Assembly (NCBI GenBank): GCA_003426165.1
Contig: QUAH01000005.1
Coordinates: 1-64,000 of the forward strand
DNA: 64,000 nt
Source of the DNA: Candidatus Saccharicenans subterraneus
GTDB taxonomy: Bacteria > Acidobacteriota > Aminicenantia > Aminicenantales > Saccharicenantaceae
Direction: 5' to 3'
A model generated the notes under the pieces. The model made no database searches. It saw only the letters and a program-made list of their open reading frames with translations, and had not been told where the DNA came from. Below are positions 8,561-17,214 of the stretch, piece after piece. How positions within the stretch are numbered: position 1 is the stretch's first letter; each line of letters starts with the position of its first letter. The position numbers and the translations under genes were made by a program.

Positions 8561-9592
8561 ATGAGCCTCTGGAGCTGGATGAAAGATCGCTTATTTTGTG
8601 ACCTGGCGGTGGACCTGGGAACGGCCAATACGCTGGTCTATCTTAAGGGCCGGGGAATAGTGGTTCAGGAACCGTCGATAGTGGTGGTGAACAAGCAGAA
8701 CGGGAAGATAGAAGCTGTCGGCAACCGGGCCAAAGAAATGCTCGGCAAGACTCCAAATAATGTTGTGGCCATCAAGCCGATGAGGGATGGGGTCATTGCC
8801 GACTTTGAGATTGCCGAAAGAATGCTCGATTATTTTATCAAGCAGGCCATGAACAACCGTGGCTTCCTGCTGCGGCCCAGGATTGTTATCGGGATTCCAA
8901 CCGGGATCACCCAGGTGGAAAGAAGAGCGGTTAAGGACGTGGCCCTGAGGGCCAAAGCTTCAGAAGTCTATATAGTGGAACAGCCCATGGCCGCGGCCGT
9001 GGGGGCCGACCTGCCGATTTCTGAACCCACCGGGAACATGATCGTAGACATCGGCGGGGGCACCACGGATATTGCCGTTATCTCGCTAAACGGAGTGGTC
9101 TTCAATCACTCGATCAGGATTGCCAGCAACGAAATGGACGAGGCCATCATCCAGTATCTGAAGAAAAAGTATAACCTGCTGATCGGGGAGAAGACAGCCG
9201 AGCAGGTCAAGATGCAGCTGGGGTCAGCTTACCCCCTTGATGAATCATTGACCATGGAGATCAAGGGACGCGACCTGAGGGAGGGCATTCCCAGGACCAT
9301 AGTGGTGGACGACCAGGAAATCCGGGAGGCTATCGAGGAGGTGGTTACGGCCATCATCAATGCCGTTCGGATTGCCCTAGAAAGAACTCCGCCCGAGCTA
9401 TCGGCCGATATCATCGACCGGGGCATAATCCTGACCGGCGGCGGTTCCCTGCTGAAGAACCTGGATAAGAGAATCAGGGAGGAAACGCAGTTGCCGGTCT
9501 TTATAACCGAAGACCCCCTGACCTTGGTGGTCATGGGTGCCGGGCGTTTGCTCGACGACCTGGACCTGCTGAAAAAGATATCGCTGGAGTGA
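8561..9592 (+). CDS. mreB: rod-shape-determining protein MreB
   Basis: The bacterial actin homologue that forms membrane-bound filaments and positions the cell-elongation machinery. The 343-residue sequence is canonical: phosphate-1 motif DLGTANTLVY near the N-terminus, the phosphate-2 loop DIGGGTTDIAV, and GIILTGGGSLL for the adenosine motif near the C-terminus. It is the first gene of an operon followed by mreC, mreD, mrdA, rodA and a radical SAM gene, with gaps of 19, 2 and 9 bases and then overlaps. This arrangement implies a rod-shaped cell. Confidence 0.97.
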   Translation: MSLWSWMKDRLFCDLAVDLGTANTLVYLKGRGIVVQEPSIVVVNKQNGKIEAVGNRAKEMLGKTPNNVVAIKPMRDGVIADFEIAERMLDYFIKQAMNNRGFLLRPRIVIGIPTGITQVERRAVKDVALRAKASEVYIVEQPMAAAVGADLPISEPTGNMIVDIGGGTTDIAVISLNGVVFNHSIRIASNEMDEAIIQYLKKKYNLLIGEKTAEQVKMQLGSAYPLDESLTMEIKGRDLREGIPRTIVVDDQEIREAIEEVVTAIINAVRIALERTPPELSADIIDRGIILTGGGSLLKNLDKRIREETQLPVFITEDPLTLVVMGAGRLLDDLDLLKKISLE

Positions 9593-9611
9593 TGGACAGC
9601 ACCGGGATTTG

Positions 9612-10448
9612 ATGTCTCCAACCCGCCTTTTTAAGAATAAATTCCTTACCGCCGGTCTGCTGGTGTTCTTCCATCTGCTGTTGATTTCCTATCAGGTTCC
9701 CCTGGGCAGCAAGACCACGCTGCTGGAAAAAATCTTATTCAGCCTGATGGCCCCGGTGGAGAAGGCGGTGGTCAGTTCCGGTCGGGCCCTGGCTGGCGCC
9801 TGGAGTGACCTCAAAGACCTGAGCAGGGTCGCGGAGAAAAACCAGAAGCTGGAAAAGGAAATATTTTTTCTGCGCCAGGAAAATAAGTTGCTTCAGGAGA
9901 AATTGAGGCTGAGCCTGAAGCAGGCCGATCTGGAAGCCAGCCTGAAGCAGGTAGCTGAGGCCGTGGTCCCGGCCAGGGTTATTGGCTTCGATACCTCCAA
10001 CTTTTTTCGTTCGCTGATAATCAACCGGGGAAGCGCCGACGGCCTGGCCAAGAATCTTCCGGTCTGCGATCGAGCCGGGAATCTTATCGGTCGGACGGCC
10101 GAGCCGGTCGGGGCCCATGAAACCCGGGTGTTGCTGATAACTTCTGAAGAAAGCGGGGTGGCTGTGGTTACAGTCGGGGACCGGATGCCGGGTATTCTTT
10201 CTGGTGATGGCCAGGGCAGATGCCTGGTGAAATACGTGATGTCCAGTTCACCCGCAGGGCTTGAGGGGGATGAAGTTATAACTTCAGGGTTTGACCGGGT
10301 TTTTCCCCCCGGTTTAAAGGTGGGCAGAGTAATCCAGATCTCGACCCGGGAAGGCATATTCAAGAAAATTATCGTCAAACCTTATTTTGATATCAGAGAA
10401 TTGGAAATGGTGGCCGTCCTGAAAAATACCGACCTGATTCTGAGGTAA
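9612..10448 (+). CDS. mreC: rod-shape-determining protein MreC
   Basis: A periplasmic scaffold of the elongasome that links MreB and MreD to PBP2. The 278-residue protein has one N-terminal membrane span (about 14-30), a coiled-coil region (about 70-110, rich in Lys, Glu and Leu) and the paired beta-barrel domain characteristic of MreC (ARVIGFDTSNFFRSLIINRG; DRAGNLIGRT; SSPAGLEGDEVITSG). A TTG three bases upstream is an alternative start; the ATG at 9612 is preferred. It lies between mreB and mreD in the operon. Confidence 0.94.
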   Translation: MSPTRLFKNKFLTAGLLVFFHLLLISYQVPLGSKTTLLEKILFSLMAPVEKAVVSSGRALAGAWSDLKDLSRVAEKNQKLEKEIFFLRQENKLLQEKLRLSLKQADLEASLKQVAEAVVPARVIGFDTSNFFRSLIINRGSADGLAKNLPVCDRAGNLIGRTAEPVGAHETRVLLITSEESGVAVVTVGDRMPGILSGDGQGRCLVKYVMSSSPAGLEGDEVITSGFDRVFPPGLKVGRVIQISTREGIFKKIIVKPYFDIRELEMVAVLKNTDLILR

Positions 10449-10450
10449 GC

Positions 10451-10930
10451 ATGGTCAGAAAAGGATTCGTGCTGGTGTTCGGCCTGATGCTGGCGGTTGC
10501 CCTGTATGCTTTCCTGGGCTGGCTGGAGCCATCCCTGGTCCTGTTGTTTAATACCTTTTCGATCCTGGTGATGGTGATTGCCATTGTCTACGGAGAGCTG
10601 GACGGAGCGATAATGGGCACCTGTGCCGGTCTGGCCCAGGATGCGCTATCTTACGGCGTGTTCGGGCTGGCCGGATTGAGTTTGACCATCTCGGGCTTCC
10701 TGGCCGGCTGGCTTAGCCGCAAGCTCGACGTTCATACTTTTTACAAGCGAATGGTCTTCGTATTCATTTTGAGCCTGGGACAGCTGATAATCTGGACCTT
10801 ATTCTATTTCCTGATTTTCAGGAAGAGTCTGCTCTACAGTCAGCCGGTCCTTTATCTTCAGCCGCTGGCCACGGCCCTGCTGGCGGCCGTTCTGATAAGA
10901 TTGTTCAGGAAGGTTAACCCGACTTTTTGA
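10451..10930 (+). CDS. mreD: rod-shape-determining protein MreD
   Basis: A 159-residue, strongly hydrophobic inner-membrane protein with several predicted spans across its whole length, of normal MreD size. MreD proteins are poorly conserved; the call rests on hydropathy, length, the acidic GELDGAIMG segment between early spans (MreD proteins typically have a conserved Gly/Asp-rich loop here) and its position two bases after mreC and nine before mrdA. Part of the cell-elongation complex. Confidence 0.9.
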   Translation: MVRKGFVLVFGLMLAVALYAFLGWLEPSLVLLFNTFSILVMVIAIVYGELDGAIMGTCAGLAQDALSYGVFGLAGLSLTISGFLAGWLSRKLDVHTFYKRMVFVFILSLGQLIIWTLFYFLIFRKSLLYSQPVLYLQPLATALLAAVLIRLFRKVNPTF

Positions 10931-10939
10931 TGAGGAGCC

Positions 10940-12745
10940 ATGGCCAGAATCTATGAGGACTTGACCACCATCATCAAGAGGTCGAAGATAACCCTCTACG
11001 TTCTGGCCGGGCTGATAATCCTGGTGCTGTTTTTCTACTGGAAAATCCAGGTCCTTGATTATCAAAAGTACTGGAGAATGGCCGAGGCCAACCGTCTCCG
11101 GGAGCTGCCTTTGACCGCACCCCGGGGTCTAATCCTGGACAGGCAGAAGGTAATTCTGGCTGATAACATCCCCAGTTTCAAGGTTTCCCTGGTGCGGGAA
11201 GCGGTTATCGATTATGAAAAGACGATTGACAGTCTGGCCCTGCTGCTGCACCTCAACCGGGAAGAACTTAAGAAAAGAATCGACCGCTACCGGTTCCTGC
11301 CCGCCTATGAACCAATCATCATCATGGATAACCTGAAGCTTGAGGACGTTTCGCTCATCGAAGCCCGGAAGGATGAATTTCCAGAAATCAAGCTGGAGGT
11401 GGAACCAAGGCGATACTATCCGTTCGGTCTGACCGGAGCGCATCTGCTGGGTTACCTTCAGGAGGTCTCGGTCGATGAAATCAGAACCCAGCCCGAGAAG
11501 CGCTGGCGGGGCGGCGAAATGGTGGGCAAGGCAGGTCTGGAAAAGCAGTACAACGACATCTTGACCGGGCGAGAAGGAAAAATTCTGGAAATGGTCGATA
11601 GCCTGGGCCGGCCCCGGGCTGAGATCAGCCGGACCGAGCCACAGCCCGGCCGCAACCTTGAGCTGTCCATAGATTTTGACCTGCAGAGAAAAGCCGAAGA
11701 ACTGCTGCAGGGAAGAGAAGGGGCCATAGTGGTCATGGACCCCAGGAACGGGGAATGCCTGGTCTGGGCCAGTTCACCTTCCTACGACCCCAACCGGTTT
11801 ATCAGCCGGTTCTCGGCCGACGAATGGTTGGCCCTGGTCAACGATCCGGGTAAACCGCTGGAGAACCGGGTCATCCGCGGCCTGTATTCTCCCGGCTCCA
11901 CCTTCAAGATTGTCATGGCCCTGGCCGCCCTGAATGAAGGCATCATCAACGAAAGTTCAACCTTTTATTGCAGCGGGGCTATCGAGCTTTACAATAAAGA
12001 GTTCAATTGCTGGTTCCGGCCTGGCCATGGAAACCTGAACCTGCCCGAGGCCATAAGGAATTCCTGCAATATTTATTTTTATCAGCTCGGCCGCCGGTTA
12101 TCCATCGATACCATTGCGGACTATGCCCGCCTTATGGGTCTGGGCCAGAAGACGGGAGTTGACCTGCCCGGGGAGAAAGAGGGACTGGTGCCGAGCACCG
12201 ACTGGAAGAGAAGGTTTCTGCGCCAGGCCTGGTATCCGGGAGAAACGATTTCTGTGGCCATCGGCCAGGGCCCGTTGCTGGTTACTCCTTTACAATTAGC
12301 CTGCCTGACCTCGGTCGTGGCTACCCGAGGCTTTAAGGTTCAACCTCATCTATTCAGAGGAATGGAGAGTGACGGCAATAGGGAAAGAATAAACCTACCT
12401 GAAGCCATCATGGAAAAGGTAATAGAAGGAATGTGGCGTTCGGTTAACAATCAGGGCACCGGCCAGGGAGCCTATCAGCCGGGTTTTGAGGTCTGTGGTA
12501 AGACCGGCACCACCCAGCTCATCAGCCGGGAAACCGCCGAACGTCTGGTCCAGAGGGGAATGGAAGTTAAAAAGACCCATTCCTGGTTTACCGGGTTTGC
12601 TCCCCGCCAGAACCCGGAAATTGTGGTCACGGTGCTGGTGGAATTTGGCGGGATGGGCGGTCAGACCGCCGCCCCCATTGCCGGTCAGATATTCAAGGCT
12701 TACCGGGAGAAATATGTTAGACAGACGAATCTTCAGGGAGATTGA
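10940..12745 (+). CDS. mrdA: penicillin-binding protein 2 (elongation transpeptidase)
   Basis: A class B PBP that cross-links peptidoglycan during cell elongation, in partnership with RodA. It has 601 residues: a cytoplasmic N-terminus, one membrane span (about 18-37), the pedestal/dimerisation region, and a transpeptidase domain with all active-site motifs: S320-T-F-K323 (PGSTFK), S375-C-N377, and K521-T-G-T. The 3' end overlaps rodA by 32 bases, consistent with tightly linked expression of the PBP2-RodA pair. Confidence 0.97.
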   Translation: MARIYEDLTTIIKRSKITLYVLAGLIILVLFFYWKIQVLDYQKYWRMAEANRLRELPLTAPRGLILDRQKVILADNIPSFKVSLVREAVIDYEKTIDSLALLLHLNREELKKRIDRYRFLPAYEPIIIMDNLKLEDVSLIEARKDEFPEIKLEVEPRRYYPFGLTGAHLLGYLQEVSVDEIRTQPEKRWRGGEMVGKAGLEKQYNDILTGREGKILEMVDSLGRPRAEISRTEPQPGRNLELSIDFDLQRKAEELLQGREGAIVVMDPRNGECLVWASSPSYDPNRFISRFSADEWLALVNDPGKPLENRVIRGLYSPGSTFKIVMALAALNEGIINESSTFYCSGAIELYNKEFNCWFRPGHGNLNLPEAIRNSCNIYFYQLGRRLSIDTIADYARLMGLGQKTGVDLPGEKEGLVPSTDWKRRFLRQAWYPGETISVAIGQGPLLVTPLQLACLTSVVATRGFKVQPHLFRGMESDGNRERINLPEAIMEKVIEGMWRSVNNQGTGQGAYQPGFEVCGKTGTTQLISRETAERLVQRGMEVKKTHSWFTGFAPRQNPEIVVTVLVEFGGMGGQTAAPIAGQIFKAYREKYVRQTNLQGD

Positions 12746-13805
12746 CTCCGTCACCATTTTGCTGATGGTGGTGGTCTCCACCGTGGGGATTGTCTTTGTC
12801 TACAGCGCCATCTATTTTCAGGCCTCGCAGTTTGTCTGGCGTCAGATCATCTGGCTTCTGGTCAGCCTCCTGGCCCTGCTGGTGGCCATCATGATAGATT
12901 ATAAGTTCCTGATCTCCATCTCGGTCCCCCTGTATATACTCATGAATGTTATCCTTCTGGGACTGCTGTTGTTCGGTAAGCTGGTGGCCAACACCAGGAG
13001 CTGGATTGTCCTGGGACCTTTCCAGGCCCAGCCGTCTGAGGTGACCAAGATTGCGGTCATCCTGGTCCTGGCCAGGCTGTTTTCTGAATACAGGGAAGAC
13101 CGCCTGTCGTTCAAGGGTTTTGTGGTCAGTTCGCTGGTGGTTGGCCTGCCGGCGACCCTGACCGCGCTCCAGCCCGACCTGGGAACGGCCCTGACCTATC
13201 TGCCGATACTGGTCGGGGTATATATACTTACAGGAATGCGAAGAAAATACCTGGTCATAATCCTGGCGGTGGTTCTGGCAACCGGTTTCGTAGGCTGGAA
13301 CTATGCCCTGAAGGATTACCAGAAAAAGAGGATTGAAACGCTGCTCACGCCCAACCAGGACCCCCGGGGAGCTGGCTATCAGCTCAGGCAGTCAAAGATC
13401 GCTATCGGTTCCGGCGGACTGATCGGGAAAGGCTATCATAAGGGAACGCAGAGCCAGCTGAGGTTCCTGCCGGCCAGGCATACCGATTTCATCATGGCCG
13501 TGATTGCCGAGGAACTGGGATTTCTGGGACTGCTGGGGGTTTTTGGTATTTATTTCCTGCTTATTTATCGGTTCTTTTCCACGGTCTGGGTTTCGGCCGA
13601 CCGGGCAGGGGTCTACCTGGCTTTTCTGGTGACCATGATGATTGCCTGCCAGTTTCTGATAAACGTTATGATGCTGGTGGGTTTGTTCCCGATTACCGGC
13701 ATTCCGATCCCGTTTCTGAGTTATGGGGGCTCTTCGCTCCTGGCCAATTTTCTGGCGGCCAGCCTGGTGATAAATGTCAGGATGCGGCGGTTCAGGTATG
13801 TCTGA
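12714..13805 (+). CDS. rodA: peptidoglycan polymerase RodA (SEDS family)
   Basis: A SEDS-family glycosyltransferase that polymerises lipid II into glycan strands together with PBP2. The 363-residue polytopic protein contains family stretches such as RSWIVLGPFQAQPSEVTKI, LQPDLGTAL, and the C-terminal GIPIPFLSYGGSSLLAN. The frame is open 76 codons further upstream, but that part is Arg/Pro-rich and lies entirely over mrdA in another frame; MLDRRIFREID at 12714 is the natural start and has a GGGAGA site. It overlaps mrdA by 32 bases and the next gene by 8. Confidence 0.95.
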   Translation: MLDRRIFREIDSVTILLMVVVSTVGIVFVYSAIYFQASQFVWRQIIWLLVSLLALLVAIMIDYKFLISISVPLYILMNVILLGLLLFGKLVANTRSWIVLGPFQAQPSEVTKIAVILVLARLFSEYREDRLSFKGFVVSSLVVGLPATLTALQPDLGTALTYLPILVGVYILTGMRRKYLVIILAVVLATGFVGWNYALKDYQKKRIETLLTPNQDPRGAGYQLRQSKIAIGSGGLIGKGYHKGTQSQLRFLPARHTDFIMAVIAEELGFLGLLGVFGIYFLLIYRFFSTVWVSADRAGVYLAFLVTMMIACQFLINVMMLVGLFPITGIPIPFLSYGGSSLLANFLAASLVINVRMRRFRYV

Positions 13806-16368
13806 AGTAAAACTTAAAAAGCATCGTTCTAACAACATAAAGCCTGTTGACCAGAAAAGGCTGGAACTCGCCCTCCGCCGGGTGCAGAAACCGGGTCGTT
13901 ACACCGGTGGGGAATGGAATCAGATTAAAAAGGACCCGGCCAGAGTTCAGGTCCTGGTGGCCCTGGCTTTTCCTGAGGTCTATGAAATCGGCCTTTCTTA
14001 CCTGGGACAGAAAATACTGTATGACCAGCTTAACCGTCGACCGGATGTCCTGGCTGAGCGGGTCTATGCTCCCTGGCCCGACTTCGAAAGTCAGCTCCGC
14101 AGTTCTGGACTACCACTATATAGTTTGGAAAATAAGATTCCACTTTATCAGTTTGATATTGTCGGTTTTTCCCTGCTTTACGAGCTGAATTATACCAACC
14201 TGCTGGGCATTCTCGACCTGGGAGGTATACCCATACTGGCGAAGGACCGGGACGTGGGCCAGCCGCTGGTAATTGCCGGAGGGCCGGCCGCCCTCAATCC
14301 GGAACCACTGGCCGACTTCATAGATATTTTTGCCCTGGGCGACGGGGAAGAGCTAATCCATGAAATCATCAACCGCTACCTGGAAGTCAGAGATTCTGCT
14401 CATGACCGGCAGGAACTCGTCAGGAGCTTTACTGGAGTCAGGGGCCTTTACCTGCCCGCTTTCTATCAGGCCAGGCCACAGGCTGTAAGCCCGCTGCTGG
14501 TGCCGCGCCCGCAACAGGGGTTCCCGGAGAAGATTGAAAAAAGGGTGGTTTTCCCGCTGGAAAGGGCTATTCCCCCTGACAGGTTCATTGTGCCCAACAT
14601 CCAGAGCGTTTTTGACCGGCTTCAGTTGGAAGTGGCCCGGGGTTGTCCCCAGAACTGTCGTTTTTGCCAGGCGGCCAGCCTTTATTTCCCGTACCGCTTT
14701 CGCCCGGCAAGCCAGACTGTTCAGGCAGCCTGGCAGGGATTGAAGGCCACCGGCTATGAGGACCTGTCTTTGAATGCCCTATCGGTGGGGGATTACCCCT
14801 TCCTGGAAGAGGCCCTGGACTCACTGCTTCCCTGTCTGGAAAAAGAAAAGGTTGCCGTTTCCCTTCCTTCGCTCAGGCCGGGACGGCTATCGAGAAAGGT
14901 AGTGGAGAATATTGTCCGCATTAGAAAAACCGGGTTTACTCTGGTTCCGGAGGCCGGGAGCGAAAGGCTGAGAAGGGTTATCAACAAGAAGATATCCGAT
15001 GAGGAACTTCTGACCGCCGCCCGTTATGCATTTGAGAATGGCTGGAGGCTTCTTAAGCTCTATTTTATGATTGGCCTGCCGACCGAAACGGCCGAGGACC
15101 TGAAGGCCATCATCAATTTAATCGGTCGTCTGGTGGAACAGGGAAGGAAAATTCTGGGCAGCTCCCCGGCCATCAACCTGAGCGTTTCTTCTTTCATCCC
15201 CAAGCCTCACACTCCATTTCAGTGGGTGGCCATGGATGAAGAAAAGCTGTTACAGCAGAAACAGGAATTCATCAAGAGCAACATCGGCCGCTGGAAAAAA
15301 GTCGAGCTCAAAGAACACCGGATTAAGGCTTCCATCCTGGAAGCCGTGTTTTCCCGGGGTGACCGTCGGCTGGGAGCGGTACTGAGCGAAGCCTTTAGAC
15401 TTGGAGCCCGGTTCGATGGCTGGCTGGACCAGTTCAATTTCGAGCTCTGGCAGGAGGCTTTTGAAAAGGTTGGAGTGGATTACCATGATTACCTTAAAGC
15501 CATTCCCCTGGAGGCTGACCTGCCCTGGGATATTGTTGAGGTGGGACTGAAAAAGGCTTACCTGGAACGGGAACTGCAGGCCAGCCGGCAGGGAGTTTAC
15601 AGTGATTCCTGCCTGGAAAGGACCTGTGCCGATTGTCAGGCCTGTGAGTGGCCTGACTATAAAGCCGTCCAGAAAAAAACAGAAAGAATTGATTTCCTGC
15701 CAGAAATTGAAGATGAGACCCGGCTGCTAACGGAACCGGTAAGGTACCGGGCTTTTTACAGCAAAACGGGTCCGGCCCGGTTCATATCCCATAACGACCT
15801 CCTGAACCATCTGGAAAGAGCTTTCAGGCGGGCCGGTCTGAAAATAGCCTTTTCGCAGGGTTACCATCCCAAGATGTTGATGACCCATGGCCCCGCCCTG
15901 CCCCTGGGAATGGCGGCCGGGGCCGAGGCCATGGAGTTCAGGGCTATGGAAGAAATAGATGAAGCCGGTTTTCTTAAGAAGCTAAACAGCCGTTTACCCG
16001 AGGGGCTCCAGTTCAGCGGCCTGATAAAATGCCAGGCTGATTGCCCCCCGCTATTTCAGGATATTAAGTCCCTGGTCTATACCCTGGACCTGTCCGACCC
16101 CGACCTTTCAAACCTGGAAGGACTTGAGGACCGATTATCAGAGGGAAACCTGGAACGGCTGGCCACGGCTTACCAGAACCGGCTGAAAATAAAAACGGAC
16201 CCTTCCGGCCAGAAGCTATGGTTTTTTCTGGAATTTAATGCCCAGAAGCCAATCAGGATCCAGGATGTGGTGGAAACACTTCTCGGTCTCCAGGGCTCGG
16301 TGTATCTGCTGACCCGTGAGTACCTGATATTCAGCCATGGCCGGGATTCGCGGCGGGTGGCCAAATAA
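13798..16368 (+). CDS. TIGR03960-type radical SAM protein fused to a TIGR03936 (DUF2344) domain
   Basis: An 856-residue two-part protein. The N-terminal part resembles the TIGR03960 radical SAM family: a cobalamin-binding-like region, then the 4Fe-4S motif C283-x3-C287-x2-C290 (GCPQNCRFCQAA) and a B12-radical-SAM-type barrel. A Cys-rich linker (CLERTCADCQACEW, about 604-617) leads into a C-terminal TIGR03936/DUF2344 domain from about 645 (RFISHNDLLNHLERAFRRAG). These two domains often occur together next to RNase E/G genes and are suspected to act in RNA modification, but the reaction is not known to me. The start at 13798 overlaps rodA by 8 bases; an alternative ATG is at 13774. It is co-transcribed with the elongasome genes. 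Confidence 0.88.
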   Translation: MSEVKLKKHRSNNIKPVDQKRLELALRRVQKPGRYTGGEWNQIKKDPARVQVLVALAFPEVYEIGLSYLGQKILYDQLNRRPDVLAERVYAPWPDFESQLRSSGLPLYSLENKIPLYQFDIVGFSLLYELNYTNLLGILDLGGIPILAKDRDVGQPLVIAGGPAALNPEPLADFIDIFALGDGEELIHEIINRYLEVRDSAHDRQELVRSFTGVRGLYLPAFYQARPQAVSPLLVPRPQQGFPEKIEKRVVFPLERAIPPDRFIVPNIQSVFDRLQLEVARGCPQNCRFCQAASLYFPYRFRPASQTVQAAWQGLKATGYEDLSLNALSVGDYPFLEEALDSLLPCLEKEKVAVSLPSLRPGRLSRKVVENIVRIRKTGFTLVPEAGSERLRRVINKKISDEELLTAARYAFENGWRLLKLYFMIGLPTETAEDLKAIINLIGRLVEQGRKILGSSPAINLSVSSFIPKPHTPFQWVAMDEEKLLQQKQEFIKSNIGRWKKVELKEHRIKASILEAVFSRGDRRLGAVLSEAFRLGARFDGWLDQFNFELWQEAFEKVGVDYHDYLKAIPLEADLPWDIVEVGLKKAYLERELQASRQGVYSDSCLERTCADCQACEWPDYKAVQKKTERIDFLPEIEDETRLLTEPVRYRAFYSKTGPARFISHNDLLNHLERAFRRAGLKIAFSQGYHPKMLMTHGPALPLGMAAGAEAMEFRAMEEIDEAGFLKKLNSRLPEGLQFSGLIKCQADCPPLFQDIKSLVYTLDLSDPDLSNLEGLEDRLSEGNLERLATAYQNRLKIKTDPSGQKLWFFLEFNAQKPIRIQDVVETLLGLQGSVYLLTREYLIFSHGRDSRRVAK

Positions 16369-16377
16369 GGTCTTCTT

Positions 16378-17106
16378 TCAAGTCCCAGTCACCCTGGAGC
16401 TCTTGAGAAGGTTCTTAAGTCCATCCGGGCCGCAGCACAGCCAGAGGTCAAGTGCCGAGAGGTTGGGAATGAAGTCACCCCAGAATTGAGGATAAGCCAC
16501 CGGCTGGTACTTTAAGAAGAAGACCTTTATTCCATTCCTGACCAGGGAATCAAGGTTGAGGTGACGGTCGGCCAGGTGGGGGAGAAGGACCTCTTTGGCC
16601 CCGACCCGCCGGGCCAGCTCGACCAGCAGGTCAGTTCCCCTGTTCTCGACCTCGAGTTCGGACTGAAGCCTGAAGCCGGTGTTGACCTGGAAACGGTCGG
16701 CCAGGAACCGGGTGCAACCCTGGGTCAGAGCCAGAAAATTGGCTCCAGCGCTGGAGATTATTTTTTCCAGTTCCCCGATAGTTTGCTCAAAATAGAAGGA
16801 ATGGCCGTAATAGTGTTTTAGCAGGGCCAGGAATTTCCGGGCCCAGGTTTCCGGCTGGAATATCCGGAGGTCACGAATTCTCTGCCGGCCCAGCCCCTTT
16901 TTTCTGACCGGCACCGTGACCCAGATTTCACCCTGTGGCCCTTTGAGGCGGTTGCGATTGACGAAAGTGAAACCACGGGCAAAAAGGGTGCTGTCCAGGA
17001 TTATCATCAGGTCCGAGTTCAGCAGCCGGCCATAAAAGCCTCCCCAGGGAATGAACACCGGCTGGCTGAAGCTGATTCTCATGGTCGGAATTTCTTTTTT
17101 TATCAT
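16378..17106 (-). CDS. WbqC family protein
   Basis: A 242-residue protein matching the WbqC-like family: the opening ISFSQPVFIPWGGFY, then FVNRNRLKGPQGEIWVTVPV, and the LLVELARRVGAKEVL segment are typical. Family members occur in O-antigen and polysaccharide clusters and are thought to act in sugar or amino-sugar modification, but the biochemistry is largely unestablished. No polysaccharide genes are adjacent here. The ATG at 17082 would give the N-terminus usual for the family; the ATG at 17106 has a weak GAG upstream, so the start is uncertain. The gene is convergent with the radical SAM gene and divergent from the C69 dipeptidase gene. Confidence 0.8.
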   Translation of the reverse strand: MIKKEIPTMRISFSQPVFIPWGGFYGRLLNSDLMIILDSTLFARGFTFVNRNRLKGPQGEIWVTVPVRKKGLGRQRIRDLRIFQPETWARKFLALLKHYYGHSFYFEQTIGELEKIISSAGANFLALTQGCTRFLADRFQVNTGFRLQSELEVENRGTDLLVELARRVGAKEVLLPHLADRHLNLDSLVRNGIKVFFLKYQPVAYPQFWGDFIPNLSALDLWLCCGPDGLKNLLKSSRVTGT

Positions 17107-17153
17107 TTTAACTCAGCCCCGGGCCAATAATAAATGCCAAACTCACAATTCGT

Positions 17154-17182
17154 TTGACAGTCTGGCCGGCAAACAAGATAAT
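17154..17182 (+). promoter_or_regulatory. strong promoter of the first C69 dipeptidase gene
   Basis: Perfect TTGACA (17154-17159), a 17-base spacer and GATAAT (17177-17182, five of six). It is the best-matching promoter in the window. Transcription would begin near 17189, 26 bases before the ATG, and the leader holds a CCAGGAG ribosome site. Confidence 0.75.
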
Positions 17183-17214
17183 GAAACTCTGAATTTGATC
17201 GCCAGGAGTTAAAG

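Noticed and set aside
12486-12713. 76-codon N-terminal extension of rodA
   Set aside because: Overlaps the mrdA coding region in another frame, is Arg/Pro/Trp-rich, and the family N-terminus begins exactly at 12714.
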